Assembly: GCA_023410675.1 (NCBI GenBank)
Contig: JAEYPM010000028.1
Location: 1-54,363, forward strand
Direction of reading: 5' to 3'
Source of the DNA: Bacillota bacterium
GTDB taxonomy: Bacteria > Bacillota > Clostridia > Lachnospirales > Cellulosilyticaceae
Length of the DNA: 54,363 nt
Position 1 is the stretch's first letter; each line of letters starts with the position of its first letter. Under the pieces are notes generated by a model. That model saw only the letters and a list, made by a program, of their open reading frames with translations, searched no databases and was not told the DNA's origin. The position numbers and the translations under genes were made by a program. Below, piece after piece: positions 26,763 through 36,713 of the stretch.

Positions 26763-29700
26763 ATGAAGAAAGTGGCAGTATGGCTATTAATGCTATGTAT
26801 TGTTTTTTCAAGCATTCCAGTAACACCAGTTTTCGCAGCAGATATGGTTTTGGTTAAGTCTTCAAGAGGACTTACTGAGAATTTAGATATTGTTAATCAA
26901 TTAGGTAAAGAAGAAGCTGCTGTTGAATGGGATGTATCTCAGGTAATGGGTAAGTATACATTGACTTATTATATAGGTCTTATTAATGGGGAAACCCAAA
27001 AGATAGAAGCAGATTTTGATGTGCAACAAAGTGCTGTAGATATAGAAATCAAAGTATCACAAAATAAAGTGCTTCAGACATTAGATTATCAAAAGAAAAA
27101 GTATCCCTTTACTCAAGAACAATGGCTTCCTGTAGTTGTGACAGATACCTTTACAGATACAATAGATAGAACAAATAATTTTGAAACCGGAAGTAGCTTA
27201 AAAATAGGAAATAGTTTAAAACTTAGATATAAATTAGCAGATGGAAAGTTACTTGTATGGACCAATCAAATTCAAAAGGGCGATATAACACCTTTTGGTT
27301 TAGTTCACGAGGATGGTCAAAGTGCCAACATAAATGTTCTTACTGGTATTAGGGAGTTTAAAGGAGAACCTATTCATCTAGATGGGAGCTTAACGCAAAC
27401 GGTTACTAGTGTAGATATTCCAAATGCATTAAACGAAGAAGCAGGCTCTAAACCAGGGATAAAGGTATCCTTTAAACAGCCTAGAAGTATCAATGCTGCA
27501 TCAGAGACTTTTGTTGATTTACCAGCAGACAGTGGATACACGGCGTCTTTAGTTATGAGAGATTATGTAGCAGAAAATGCACTGCAAGTAAACTTCCCGA
27601 TGAGTCCTGATGCACCAGTTTCAGGAGGTAATGGAGGAAAACTTATCTATGACCCAGTAAAAAGCATGAATAGTATATATTTTGTGAAGGATAAGACATA
27701 TGCTGGCACAGATCAAGATGATGTAGTAGAATGGAAAACTTTAGATTCTAGCCGTATGATTGAAGAGATGTTTTTACAAATTGCAGGATTTGATACAAAG
27801 TTTGAGCCAGATGGAATGGCTTATACTTATGTCCAGTATACAGTTGAGAGAAGTAATAGACAGGATGCAAAGTTAAAAATAAAACCTTATGAAGGGTTAA
27901 AAAACACCAAAGTTATTTATCATGTTTATACAAGCTATGTCGATCAACCAGAGCATTTAGGTAATTGGGGAAACCCAATCGTATCCCATACATATATTCC
28001 TAGTCAGGGACAAGATGATAAGTTCATAACAGTATCAGTTCCATTTAACGAGCGCTATACAGATCAATATTACAAAATAGAAATAGAAGTGTTTGGGCAA
28101 ATCTTGCATTCACAGAAACTTCACTATATGGCACAAAATGATTTAGTTATTCCACCACCTACACCGCAGATTAGAAATATTGATAATATCTATGTCATAC
28201 CAGATATTACAGCAGACAAACAGCCTCAGGCTATCGGCTTTAATTTAGAATGGAGTGCCCCTATCAATAAGGCAAGTAATCCATTTCTTATAAACCTTTT
28301 AAAAGAAGGTAAACTTTACTATGAAATGTTTTTATATGAAGATAAATCACTATCGGAAGTTTCAAGAAGGTATAGCAAAGTATTTGAGGTAAGTCTTGAG
28401 GATGATGAGGTCGTAGTAAAGCCTTATTTGGGAACAGCTGGAAAAGATGGCTATGATGCTTCAAAAAGGTATTATCCAAGTAGTGAAAGTTTTTTAGTAG
28501 AAAGAATAGCTCTAAAGAAAAATCCTAATGCTATGTGGGAACAATTAAATATGCCAGCTAATTATCTAGAGCAATTTGATTATCCAGGTGCTTCAGAGGT
28601 GTCTGTAACAGATGATTTAAACTATAAAGTTCCAAATACTTATTATGTTACCATGAGGGCTGTTTATGATTCAAATCTAGTAAGTGCAAAGCTTTCAGTT
28701 AGTGCTGAGTCTAATCCAGTTTCTGTAACCTTAGACACGAAAGAAGATGTTATTCCAGTGCCATCTATCTTTACAGATAAAGAAGATACAGCAGATAAAA
28801 ATGTTATTGAACATGACATAACATTTAATAATGTTTCGATTGAAAGCTATGTTCAAAATATGTTAGAACCAGCAGGATGGGCTCTTTTAAATCCTAATCA
28901 AAGAACTTATGAAGTTTATTTATATCAGGAAAATGGAGTAGGATTAACAGAAACAGATTTACTAAGTGCACAGGCTGCTGCACATACAGATGGCAAGGTT
29001 ACACTTCTTGATCAGCATAGACAAACGTTAAGACAAGGCGGAAGCCTAAGAATAGATTACACAAGTAACATGAATGATGGAAACACCACACTTAAGTTTA
29101 TAGGACTCGATGCTAATCAGGCATACTATATTCGTGTGCGTGTAAGATTAGATTTATCTCATGCAAGTTATGGAGAGACTAGTAAGTATTCACTCTTTTC
29201 AAAGGTTTATCCATTTACAACCTATACAACGCCTAAGCCTCCTACTACAGAGGATAATGTTCCGCCAACACCAGGTAATATTTACATTGTTGATCAACCA
29301 AACAATACAACGGTAACCATAGGTTGGGACAAAGCAAATTTTGTTCCAGAACAAGATGCAGAATTGTATTATGAACTCCTTAGATCAACAGATCAGAAGG
29401 CAACTAAGGAAGAATTAAATAACCAAAACACAAATGCACTCTTAAGGAGTAAGGATTACTTTGCAGGTTTTAGGTATCGAGAAAGTGAAGGCTATATTAA
29501 AACCTTTGATAAAAGTATACCAGACCAGCAAGGACCATGGGTTGATTTAGATCCGAAACAACCGACAAACAAATTGCAGCTTACAGATGATAAACTTTCA
29601 CCAAATACCATTTATTATTACTATATACGTACAGTATATGTTATTAATGGGGAAGAAGCACGTTCACAGTGGATTATGCTTCCAGTAACCACATCCCCTG

Positions 29701-31439
29701 TAGATAGGCCAATTAGACTTAAGGTTGAGGATTATAGGAATTATCCTTATGACCCAAAAGTGGAAGTTGTCATTAGTTTCTTAGCACCTATTCCAAAAGA
29801 TGCAAGTGTCCCTGAGGAATATGATTTTGATATTGCGGTTAAGGGTGAAGAAGATGATGACTTTAAACTGAACTATTCGGTTTCAAGGGTGACATCTAAG
29901 GAGGCACCTAGTGCTGTACCAGAAGGGTATACCCACATGGTTTACAAGATTACAAACTTAAAACCAGGTAAACGCTATGATATTAAAGTAAGGACGGTTG
30001 ATAAAACCAAGGCAAAAGAAGATGGTGTTGATTATCCAAGGTCACTATATTCAGAAATGATTACCTATAGGACGCAGTTTGACCAAGATGAGCAAGATAA
30101 AGATAATGCTTATGAGGAATATCTAGAGCTTTTTGATATGGAAGCAGAAAAACTACGAAGGAAGCCTTATTGGACTGTTGATGATTCAAATAAAGGTGTT
30201 TATAAGTATAGGAAAGAGTACATCAGTGGGGAAATAGCTATGCAAAGCGAATACTTATTGGTAAACACAGATGCGTCAAAGCTTTATTACTATTTTCCAG
30301 CGAGTATGTTAGATGAAGTAGCAAATCAAGGAACTACACTTAAGGCACAGGTAGAAGGTGTGAGTGCTTTTATAAGACCGTATACTTTAACATCTGAAAA
30401 TGAAGATATTAAGGAAGCAATTGATAGGATACAAGAAGACAGGATAGAAGATTATTATATATGCTTTGAGTTAGATGCAGTAGCTGGAAAAGTTATTGTA
30501 GAAGGAGAACAATCCCTTTCTCCAAAAATAACTATAGAAATGGATATTGTTTATCTAAAGCAAAAGGACAAAGTGATAGAAGAAGCTATCATGGAAGAAC
30601 TTAATTTGCTCATAGAACAAGGCCGTTTAGATGTTATTGATGTGCTTAAGAAGGAATTAGATAAAGGGAAAATAGATGAAGATAGACTTAAAGATATTGT
30701 AGATGATGTTATAGCTAAAATAGCAAAAGAACATAAGAAGGACGTATCAAGAATACTTGATAGAAACAACCAAAAAGTAACTTCTGTGGACGTCATAGAG
30801 AAGGCTGTGTTGATTGTAAGTAATATAGAAAGTTATAGTGCTCAGGCCTACTACTATGACGGGGCATGGCGTATGGTTCCTTCTTTTATGATGCAAAATG
30901 GCTTTGCAGTAGAGGCAGATAAACTCGGAAGTTATATTTTCTCTGGAATAGCAGGTATTGCAACAGCTATTGTGGATATTCCAAAGGCTTCAGATGTTAT
31001 ATCAAAATATACTTTAACGGACTTCTTTAAGATTGATGCCATCAACTTGAGCAAAAATGCTACAAAGAGACAGGTTTATGGTAGCATTGCAAGAATATTA
31101 GGAGCCAATCGGGGTGTGGATTATCAGAAATATCTACAACAACAAGGCATTAAAGGAATATCAAGTGTAGGGCTTGATTTGCCAATAAGGCAGGATGAGG
31201 CTATTTATGTCCTTATGCAAGCCTATGAAAAGATCTACAATAAAAAAGTAGAAAGTATTAAGGTCAAGAATAAGCAGGGCATTAAAAATATAGGTGCATT
31301 TCAAGAATATTATAGAAACTATGTTTATGCTGCTACGGAACTCAAGATAGTGGTACCAGTAAATAGCATGATTGTACCAAGTAAGTTTATGACCAATAAA
31401 GAAATACTAGAAATGATTACAAAGATGGTAACAAGATAG
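26763..31439 (+). CDS. giant secreted fibronectin-III protein A
   Basis: A 1558-residue exported protein. ATG 26763 is chosen over an upstream ATG at 26706 because it has GAGGGGG upstream and gives a clean signal peptide (1 to about 26, ending VFAA). The protein is a string of beta-rich modules. FnIII-like units are recognisable at about 462-659, 832-979 (NTTVTIGWDK ... YYYIRTVYVINGEE) and 979-1105 (LKPGKRYDIKVRTV). After a YWTVDDSNKG block (about 1130), residues to 1340 hold mixed beta strands and a charged helical stretch. The end (about 1410-1558) looks like degenerate S-layer-homology repeats that may anchor it to the wall. No enzymatic motif and no LPXTG. It has a sigma-28-type promoter and lies 11 bases before its paralogue. 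Confidence 0.75.
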   Translation: MKKVAVWLLMLCIVFSSIPVTPVFAADMVLVKSSRGLTENLDIVNQLGKEEAAVEWDVSQVMGKYTLTYYIGLINGETQKIEADFDVQQSAVDIEIKVSQNKVLQTLDYQKKKYPFTQEQWLPVVVTDTFTDTIDRTNNFETGSSLKIGNSLKLRYKLADGKLLVWTNQIQKGDITPFGLVHEDGQSANINVLTGIREFKGEPIHLDGSLTQTVTSVDIPNALNEEAGSKPGIKVSFKQPRSINAASETFVDLPADSGYTASLVMRDYVAENALQVNFPMSPDAPVSGGNGGKLIYDPVKSMNSIYFVKDKTYAGTDQDDVVEWKTLDSSRMIEEMFLQIAGFDTKFEPDGMAYTYVQYTVERSNRQDAKLKIKPYEGLKNTKVIYHVYTSYVDQPEHLGNWGNPIVSHTYIPSQGQDDKFITVSVPFNERYTDQYYKIEIEVFGQILHSQKLHYMAQNDLVIPPPTPQIRNIDNIYVIPDITADKQPQAIGFNLEWSAPINKASNPFLINLLKEGKLYYEMFLYEDKSLSEVSRRYSKVFEVSLEDDEVVVKPYLGTAGKDGYDASKRYYPSSESFLVERIALKKNPNAMWEQLNMPANYLEQFDYPGASEVSVTDDLNYKVPNTYYVTMRAVYDSNLVSAKLSVSAESNPVSVTLDTKEDVIPVPSIFTDKEDTADKNVIEHDITFNNVSIESYVQNMLEPAGWALLNPNQRTYEVYLYQENGVGLTETDLLSAQAAAHTDGKVTLLDQHRQTLRQGGSLRIDYTSNMNDGNTTLKFIGLDANQAYYIRVRVRLDLSHASYGETSKYSLFSKVYPFTTYTTPKPPTTEDNVPPTPGNIYIVDQPNNTTVTIGWDKANFVPEQDAELYYELLRSTDQKATKEELNNQNTNALLRSKDYFAGFRYRESEGYIKTFDKSIPDQQGPWVDLDPKQPTNKLQLTDDKLSPNTIYYYYIRTVYVINGEEARSQWIMLPVTTSPVDRPIRLKVEDYRNYPYDPKVEVVISFLAPIPKDASVPEEYDFDIAVKGEEDDDFKLNYSVSRVTSKEAPSAVPEGYTHMVYKITNLKPGKRYDIKVRTVDKTKAKEDGVDYPRSLYSEMITYRTQFDQDEQDKDNAYEEYLELFDMEAEKLRRKPYWTVDDSNKGVYKYRKEYISGEIAMQSEYLLVNTDASKLYYYFPASMLDEVANQGTTLKAQVEGVSAFIRPYTLTSENEDIKEAIDRIQEDRIEDYYICFELDAVAGKVIVEGEQSLSPKITIEMDIVYLKQKDKVIEEAIMEELNLLIEQGRLDVIDVLKKELDKGKIDEDRLKDIVDDVIAKIAKEHKKDVSRILDRNNQKVTSVDVIEKAVLIVSNIESYSAQAYYYDGAWRMVPSFMMQNGFAVEADKLGSYIFSGIAGIATAIVDIPKASDVISKYTLTDFFKIDAINLSKNATKRQVYGSIARILGANRGVDYQKYLQQQGIKGISSVGLDLPIRQDEAIYVLMQAYEKIYNKKVESIKVKNKQGIKNIGAFQEYYRNYVYAATELKIVVPVNSMIVPSKFMTNKEILEMITKMVTR

Positions 31440-31450
31440 GGGGAGACTAG

Positions 31451-34400
31451 GTGATTCAAAAGAAACATTTTGCTAAGATATTTGTTGTAATCTATATAAT
31501 AGTCAATCTCCAAATAGATGTATTGGCCAATGCACAAAATCCTGTAACGAACTTATATGAGCCCATAATAACCCATACACAAGTCTCTGATTCTATTACA
31601 GGAAGGCAAACTATTTTGCCATCTATTGAGCTTAAGTGGGAGGTTCCAAAGGATAACCCTATGCCTAATACAGGGGCAACATCTAATGATAAATTAAAAC
31701 CCGATTATTATGAAATATATCTAAAAGATGTAGCAAAAGGGACACAAGTAAAAAGTGGTGAAATAAGAGGACTTACAGCTAAATTGGAAAATGAAATAAG
31801 TGGCATAAAAAATGGTACTCTTTATAATGCTCAGATTGTTGCACAACATGAGCATACTTATGTTGATGACTCAGGAAATGTTCGTAATGAGCGTGCACCA
31901 CATATCAGTAATTCATCAGCGAATACTTACTTTATTACTGATTTTGATACGCAAGTAAATGGTGTAGACGGGAAACTAGAGGTTTCTTGGGAACACATAC
32001 CAGGGATAGAATATAGAGTGGGATATGCCCAAGGAAACTATCCTAAAAAGGATTTATTCCCAACAAACAAAGTTGAATTTACTGTAACAGAAAGTGATAT
32101 TACAACATACAAAGATGCTGAAACAGGAAGACAAAGAGCAAAAATCGTATTATCAGACGGCATTGTTCCTGGTCAGATTTATTCAGCTTATGTCTATCCA
32201 CGTACAGAAAGAACAAGTGACAATCAAGTTATTTATGCAAATAAGACTTCGCCAAAAGTAGCAATAGGTGTTACGGAAGTATCTTTAAGAGTATTTAATG
32301 TAGGTAAAGATAGAATTCGGTTAGAATGGAACATAGAACCTGAAATACTTCAAGGACAAAGATATCAGCTGATCCAAACAGAAATATATGAGCAAACAGT
32401 AGGCAGTCAAAATCCTCATTTGATCACTACCTTGCATGGCATATCAGGTGCTCAGTTAGGCTATTATGAATACCGTGAACCAGATGAAAAATCGGAGTAT
32501 TATGCAGTCTTTATTTTTCAGAACATAGTAGATGGTAGTTATCTAATACCAAATCCACAAACCAATAGAGTACTATATACACCTCATGAGTTAAGGGAAA
32601 AACCAGTTCAGCCTAAGGTTCCAAAACCAGCAAGTGAAAACACTACCCTTACAAAAGATCATCTTGTAACCAATGATGACGTTTACGATTTATCCCATAC
32701 CTTCCATACAAAAACTGGGGGGCAGCCTGAAATATCTATCGTGTGGGATGCTCCATATAAAACAGATAATGAGGGAAATAAGTCAGTTGAGTATGAAATA
32801 CTGTATGATATTTGGATATCAGATGATTTAGAGACTATAAGTAGTGATGAATTAACACCAATCATACAAGATCTTAAGTATTCAAGTAGTTTAGGAGAAG
32901 ATTCACTTCTTTTCAATACGAGAAGAGAAGTGGTTGGGTTTAAGAAAACACTCAGTCAATATTATACAAAGGATGGGCAACTTCGCACGTTAAATACGAA
33001 TAAAACTTACTATATCAAGCTCATTGCCAAAAGGCCTTATGGAGATAGCGTAGAAGAATCACTGCCTACTATTGTATCCATAACTTATGGTAAGGAAGGA
33101 GATATTTTTGTTCCACCAGTATTAGGAAGGCCACCACTAAGGTTAAAGGAAGTTACAAACAATACAGCAACACTTCAGTGGCTTGAAAAATGGTATGAAA
33201 TTACTTCCAATAATCCTTCAGAATATAGTGAGGAGGAGCAGTTCTTAGCTAGACAATGGAATCCTAGGGTATATACGGGAACTACTCAGTTACCACCGAT
33301 TCGCTTTATTGGTTCACAGCTACTTACAGAGCATATATTAAAGACTAACGCACATGTAGAGCAAGTGAAAAATGCTGTAAAAGATCAAACAGGTGACAGT
33401 AGCTATTATGATAACCACTACTCAGATAGAAGTGTTACGTTAGGAAAAGACGTGCAATATGAAATGAAGGTTCTTCCTTATGATACACTAAATAAACAGC
33501 TTATCGATTACAACGAAAATACTTCCAATAAGATAGGTATTGAGGAGTGGATTGTAATCAATGAAAGTGATTCAACAGATGGATGGAAAGCTATTACGCC
33601 AACAGAGCGTGATGAAAATGATGGATTAATTTGGAAAGAATATAAGGAAAATGGTTTAACACCAAATACACGTTATGTTCTTTTAGTTAGAGCATATAGG
33701 ATTGCAGAAGATGGAACGAAACAAATGCAAACATATCCAAGTTATGTTATGTGTACAACCTTATCTGATTATATTGATCCAGAAGAGACACCAAAAGTGC
33801 CAGAACTACATTTGGAAGGTAAGACAGATACGTCAATTAGCGTATGGTGGACATACAATAGTAGTTTTGACTACGAAATCGTGTATAGCAAGAAAAATAA
33901 AGTAGAAGAAGCAGAAGTGTGGGAATTTACTATTTCAGATGATCCAAAAAGTGAAACATACTTAAGTAATGGTTCAAAGGCAGTTGTTACAATTAAAGGA
34001 TTGTTTCCGGATACGACATATAATATTTGGATAAGGGCAAAGCAAAAAGCAGGTGATAAGGTTTCTGCGTGGAGTAATCCAGTAACTGCTACAACAGATG
34101 CAGTACCTACGCCGCTGCCACCAATGGGACTTGGCATAGCATCAAAGCAAAGCCTTTTAGATTTAGGTTTAGATTTTCCAGCAGTTGGGAAAGATTATAT
34201 TACTGTTGAATGGACAAAAGATCCAAATGATAATGTGGACACCAATACAGATGGATCAATTAGCAAGGAATATCAGTATGTGGTTGAGTTTGCAGATAAC
34301 CTTGAGTTTTTAGATAGCATCACGGTTACCACTAAAGATGAAAATAGTAAGTCAACAACCTCTGGTGAGAGCCAAGCTGCCAGTATACTATCTAAGACGA

Positions 34401-35674
34401 TCATTCGTTTTAATGGCCTTATAGCAAATAGACCTTACTATGTACGTGTTAAGACAGTATTAATTTATAAAGATTTAAATAGTGAAAGAGAAATCATAAG
34501 AGAATCAGAGTTTACACAGTCTATACGCGTGCTTACGCTAAAATCTGATGACGAATATGATGGCGGCGGAAATGAAAATGTTGTGATTTATGAAGAAGCA
34601 GTAAAAGAAGGTATTGTAGATGGTATATGGACATGGGAAATTGTAGATTCAAATAAAATTGTATCCGATATTATTAAGCGGAAAGAGTATTTCTTTACTA
34701 TTAATTTGCAAAGATACAAAAACAATACATCCTATACTACAAGAAGAATCAATATGCCTAAACCCGTACTCGATACTTTAATTAATCAGAAAAAGGCAAT
34801 AAAGATACAAACAGAGTTAGGTGTTTATGAGATCCCTGCCACTGCAATAGCTTACTACACTGCTAAAGGTGATGCCAAAGATATCGTACAGTTTCAACTT
34901 CAGCAAATTTATTATTCAGACATAGCAACAGTGCTAAGAGATTACCCAGAGGTGTTTGCAAAAGCAGAAAAGTTGACGATAGGTGTGAAAGGCAAAAACT
35001 ATATGAAACCTGCATCTAAGGCAGACGGATTAGTAAAAGTAAGTTTTAAATTAGATGGGATAAACCCTAATAAATATAAAAATATTAATGCTTACTATTG
35101 CCCTGAGGTAAGTGGAGAATGGGTTAAAGTAGAGCCTATAGTGGATACGGCAAATGACATTTCGTATATAAGCTTTAAGACGCAGCAGATAGGCACTTAT
35201 GCATTGTTTGAAAGACAAAGTATAGCACCACCACTTTATTCAAGTGAATCTATGGATCTTTTACAAGATAGCTATACCATAGTTGGTTTAGGAAGTGCCT
35301 ATAAAAATAGTACTTTGGTGCATTCTAACCAATATATTAATTTATTATTAGGAATGGCACAAAATAAAGCGACTATTGATTTAACAGCAGAAGTATCTAG
35401 TGAAACAAAAGAAAAAGTTAAAACGATAGGATTATATATTAGTTCTAGTACAGGCTATATTACACAAGAACAAGCATTAAATGGGGTTGTTAAACTCTAT
35501 GAGCTTAAAACAGGTTATAAGATTAAGCCATCTACTATGTCCTTTAATCATGTGAGCAAGAACTATAGGGAAAGTGTTGCAAAGGCTTATGCTATTGGAT
35601 TAATCACAGACATTGATCCACAGGCAAAAATAACCTATAGCATGCTTTGTGATTGGCTTGTAAAAGTTAATTAA
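31451..35674 (+). CDS. giant secreted fibronectin-III protein B
   Basis: A 1407-residue exported protein with the same plan as its upstream neighbour. The start is GTG 31451 with AGGGGGAG upstream. The signal peptide is hydrophobic at 9-26 (FVVIYIIVNLQIDVLANA). Several FnIII-like units follow, for example around 45-155, 780-890 (TSISVWWTYNSS ... TTYNIWIRAKQKAGDKV) and 895-1030. A TWEIVDSNKI block (about 1057) matches YWTVDDSNKG of protein A. The C-terminal part again resembles S-layer-homology repeats, with VSKNYRESVAKAYAIGLI near 1375. The two are probable paralogues forming one transcription unit under the promoter at 26650. Ligand and role are unknown; surface adhesion or filament association are guesses. 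Confidence 0.72.
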   Translation: MIQKKHFAKIFVVIYIIVNLQIDVLANAQNPVTNLYEPIITHTQVSDSITGRQTILPSIELKWEVPKDNPMPNTGATSNDKLKPDYYEIYLKDVAKGTQVKSGEIRGLTAKLENEISGIKNGTLYNAQIVAQHEHTYVDDSGNVRNERAPHISNSSANTYFITDFDTQVNGVDGKLEVSWEHIPGIEYRVGYAQGNYPKKDLFPTNKVEFTVTESDITTYKDAETGRQRAKIVLSDGIVPGQIYSAYVYPRTERTSDNQVIYANKTSPKVAIGVTEVSLRVFNVGKDRIRLEWNIEPEILQGQRYQLIQTEIYEQTVGSQNPHLITTLHGISGAQLGYYEYREPDEKSEYYAVFIFQNIVDGSYLIPNPQTNRVLYTPHELREKPVQPKVPKPASENTTLTKDHLVTNDDVYDLSHTFHTKTGGQPEISIVWDAPYKTDNEGNKSVEYEILYDIWISDDLETISSDELTPIIQDLKYSSSLGEDSLLFNTRREVVGFKKTLSQYYTKDGQLRTLNTNKTYYIKLIAKRPYGDSVEESLPTIVSITYGKEGDIFVPPVLGRPPLRLKEVTNNTATLQWLEKWYEITSNNPSEYSEEEQFLARQWNPRVYTGTTQLPPIRFIGSQLLTEHILKTNAHVEQVKNAVKDQTGDSSYYDNHYSDRSVTLGKDVQYEMKVLPYDTLNKQLIDYNENTSNKIGIEEWIVINESDSTDGWKAITPTERDENDGLIWKEYKENGLTPNTRYVLLVRAYRIAEDGTKQMQTYPSYVMCTTLSDYIDPEETPKVPELHLEGKTDTSISVWWTYNSSFDYEIVYSKKNKVEEAEVWEFTISDDPKSETYLSNGSKAVVTIKGLFPDTTYNIWIRAKQKAGDKVSAWSNPVTATTDAVPTPLPPMGLGIASKQSLLDLGLDFPAVGKDYITVEWTKDPNDNVDTNTDGSISKEYQYVVEFADNLEFLDSITVTTKDENSKSTTSGESQAASILSKTIIRFNGLIANRPYYVRVKTVLIYKDLNSEREIIRESEFTQSIRVLTLKSDDEYDGGGNENVVIYEEAVKEGIVDGIWTWEIVDSNKIVSDIIKRKEYFFTINLQRYKNNTSYTTRRINMPKPVLDTLINQKKAIKIQTELGVYEIPATAIAYYTAKGDAKDIVQFQLQQIYYSDIATVLRDYPEVFAKAEKLTIGVKGKNYMKPASKADGLVKVSFKLDGINPNKYKNINAYYCPEVSGEWVKVEPIVDTANDISYISFKTQQIGTYALFERQSIAPPLYSSESMDLLQDSYTIVGLGSAYKNSTLVHSNQYINLLLGMAQNKATIDLTAEVSSETKEKVKTIGLYISSSTGYITQEQALNGVVKLYELKTGYKIKPSTMSFNHVSKNYRESVAKAYAIGLITDIDPQAKITYSMLCDWLVKVN

Positions 35675-35707
35675 CGCAGAATTGAATAAGAATTGAATAA
35701 AAGATAG

Positions 35708-35807
35708 AAAAACTTCCCATAATCATAGTGTAAGATAATGGTAATTGCACATAGTAAAACTATTTGTTTAACATGTGCATCCTATAACATGATATGGGGA
35801 GTTTTTT
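35708..35807 (+). promoter_or_regulatory. structured leader of ywmB: long hairpin, terminator-like, overlapping the ribosome-binding site
   Basis: Bases 35708-35725 pair with 35790-35806 over 17 bp, with one bulged A and one wobble, and a run of six T's (35802-35807) ends the structure. The 64-base loop contains a second stem, GCACAT (35747-35752) with ATGTGC (35773-35778). The ywmB ribosome-binding site GGGGAG (35796-35801) lies in the 3' arm and the ATG follows the T run at 35810. It may end the FnIII transcript, attenuate ywmB or block its translation. The pairing is seen directly; the role is inferred. Confidence 0.6.
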
Positions 35808-35809
35808 GT

Positions 35810-36613
35810 ATGAGAAAAAAACACAGTATAATGATAGTCATTACTATGATTTTATCAACAACTTGTATACTAGGCGTGAGCCTTTACGATACCAAGAGTG
35901 AAACAGTTACTAGGATATATCAAGCAGTTAACAATCTTCAAATTAATATAACACAAGCAGAAGTTAATTTTAGTCTTGTTAAAGAAGGAGATAAGCTTAC
36001 TGAAGATGAGCTGTACGCCATGAATACTGAATTTTCAGAAATCCTGTCACATAATGAAGCGTGCTCTAAGTTTTGTAGCCAAATCCATGGCCATACAGTA
36101 AGCTCATCTATGTGGCAAGAAGAGAATAGTTTTAACTTACAGCTAATAAGCTATAGCAACACCCCAAAATTTGTTATGAACATTAAAAGTCAAGCCCAAA
36201 ATAATTTTAAGACGACAGCTAAAATGCATATAGAAGGATATGGACATGTAGAAGAGATTCAAAAAATAGATAATATCAGGGAGCTTACATGGAGAGTCTA
36301 TAAAAAACTAAACAAGACGCCAAAGGAAAATCTTATATTTCATGCATATGTCAATAAAAAGTTAAATAGAGAGGAGATGCAGCAATACGCAGCTAAACTC
36401 TATGAAAGTCTAGAGGCAAAACCAAGGCACTTCTATCAGGATGATTTAAATCAAACGACAGCTGCATTCTACGGATATACGAAAGAATTTAATCAATATG
36501 TATTAGATGAGAAGGGAGAAAAGTCAAACATACAAATAGGATTTTCTTACGATGAAATACGAGATAAGACATATATTGTTATAGCATTTCCTTTTTATAA
36601 TGAAGTTTTTTGA
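35810..36613 (+). CDS. ywmB: YwmB family protein
   Basis: A 267-residue protein of the YwmB family (older domain name: TATA-box-binding-like, with no known role in transcription). One N-terminal membrane helix or signal sequence (about 7-26, IMIVITMILSTTCILGVSLY) precedes an alpha/beta exported part ending AFYGYTKEF ... GFSYDEIRDKTYIVIAFP, which is the conserved end. ATG 35810 with GGGGAG upstream is preferred to an in-frame start at 35738. In Bacillus ywmB precedes murAA and spoIID; here spoIID follows directly and murA is absent. Function unknown, but the link to the sporulation/cell-wall block is conserved. Confidence 0.82.
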   Translation: MRKKHSIMIVITMILSTTCILGVSLYDTKSETVTRIYQAVNNLQINITQAEVNFSLVKEGDKLTEDELYAMNTEFSEILSHNEACSKFCSQIHGHTVSSSMWQEENSFNLQLISYSNTPKFVMNIKSQAQNNFKTTAKMHIEGYGHVEEIQKIDNIRELTWRVYKKLNKTPKENLIFHAYVNKKLNREEMQQYAAKLYESLEAKPRHFYQDDLNQTTAAFYGYTKEFNQYVLDEKGEKSNIQIGFSYDEIRDKTYIVIAFPFYNEVF

Positions 36614-36713
36614 TTCATAAACTTGTCTTACTTTCCATATAATATAGAGAAGTATGGTTTTCTTATTACTCTAGACACTGCTTTGTTTTTAAGTGTACAA
36701 GGAAGGTGAAGAG

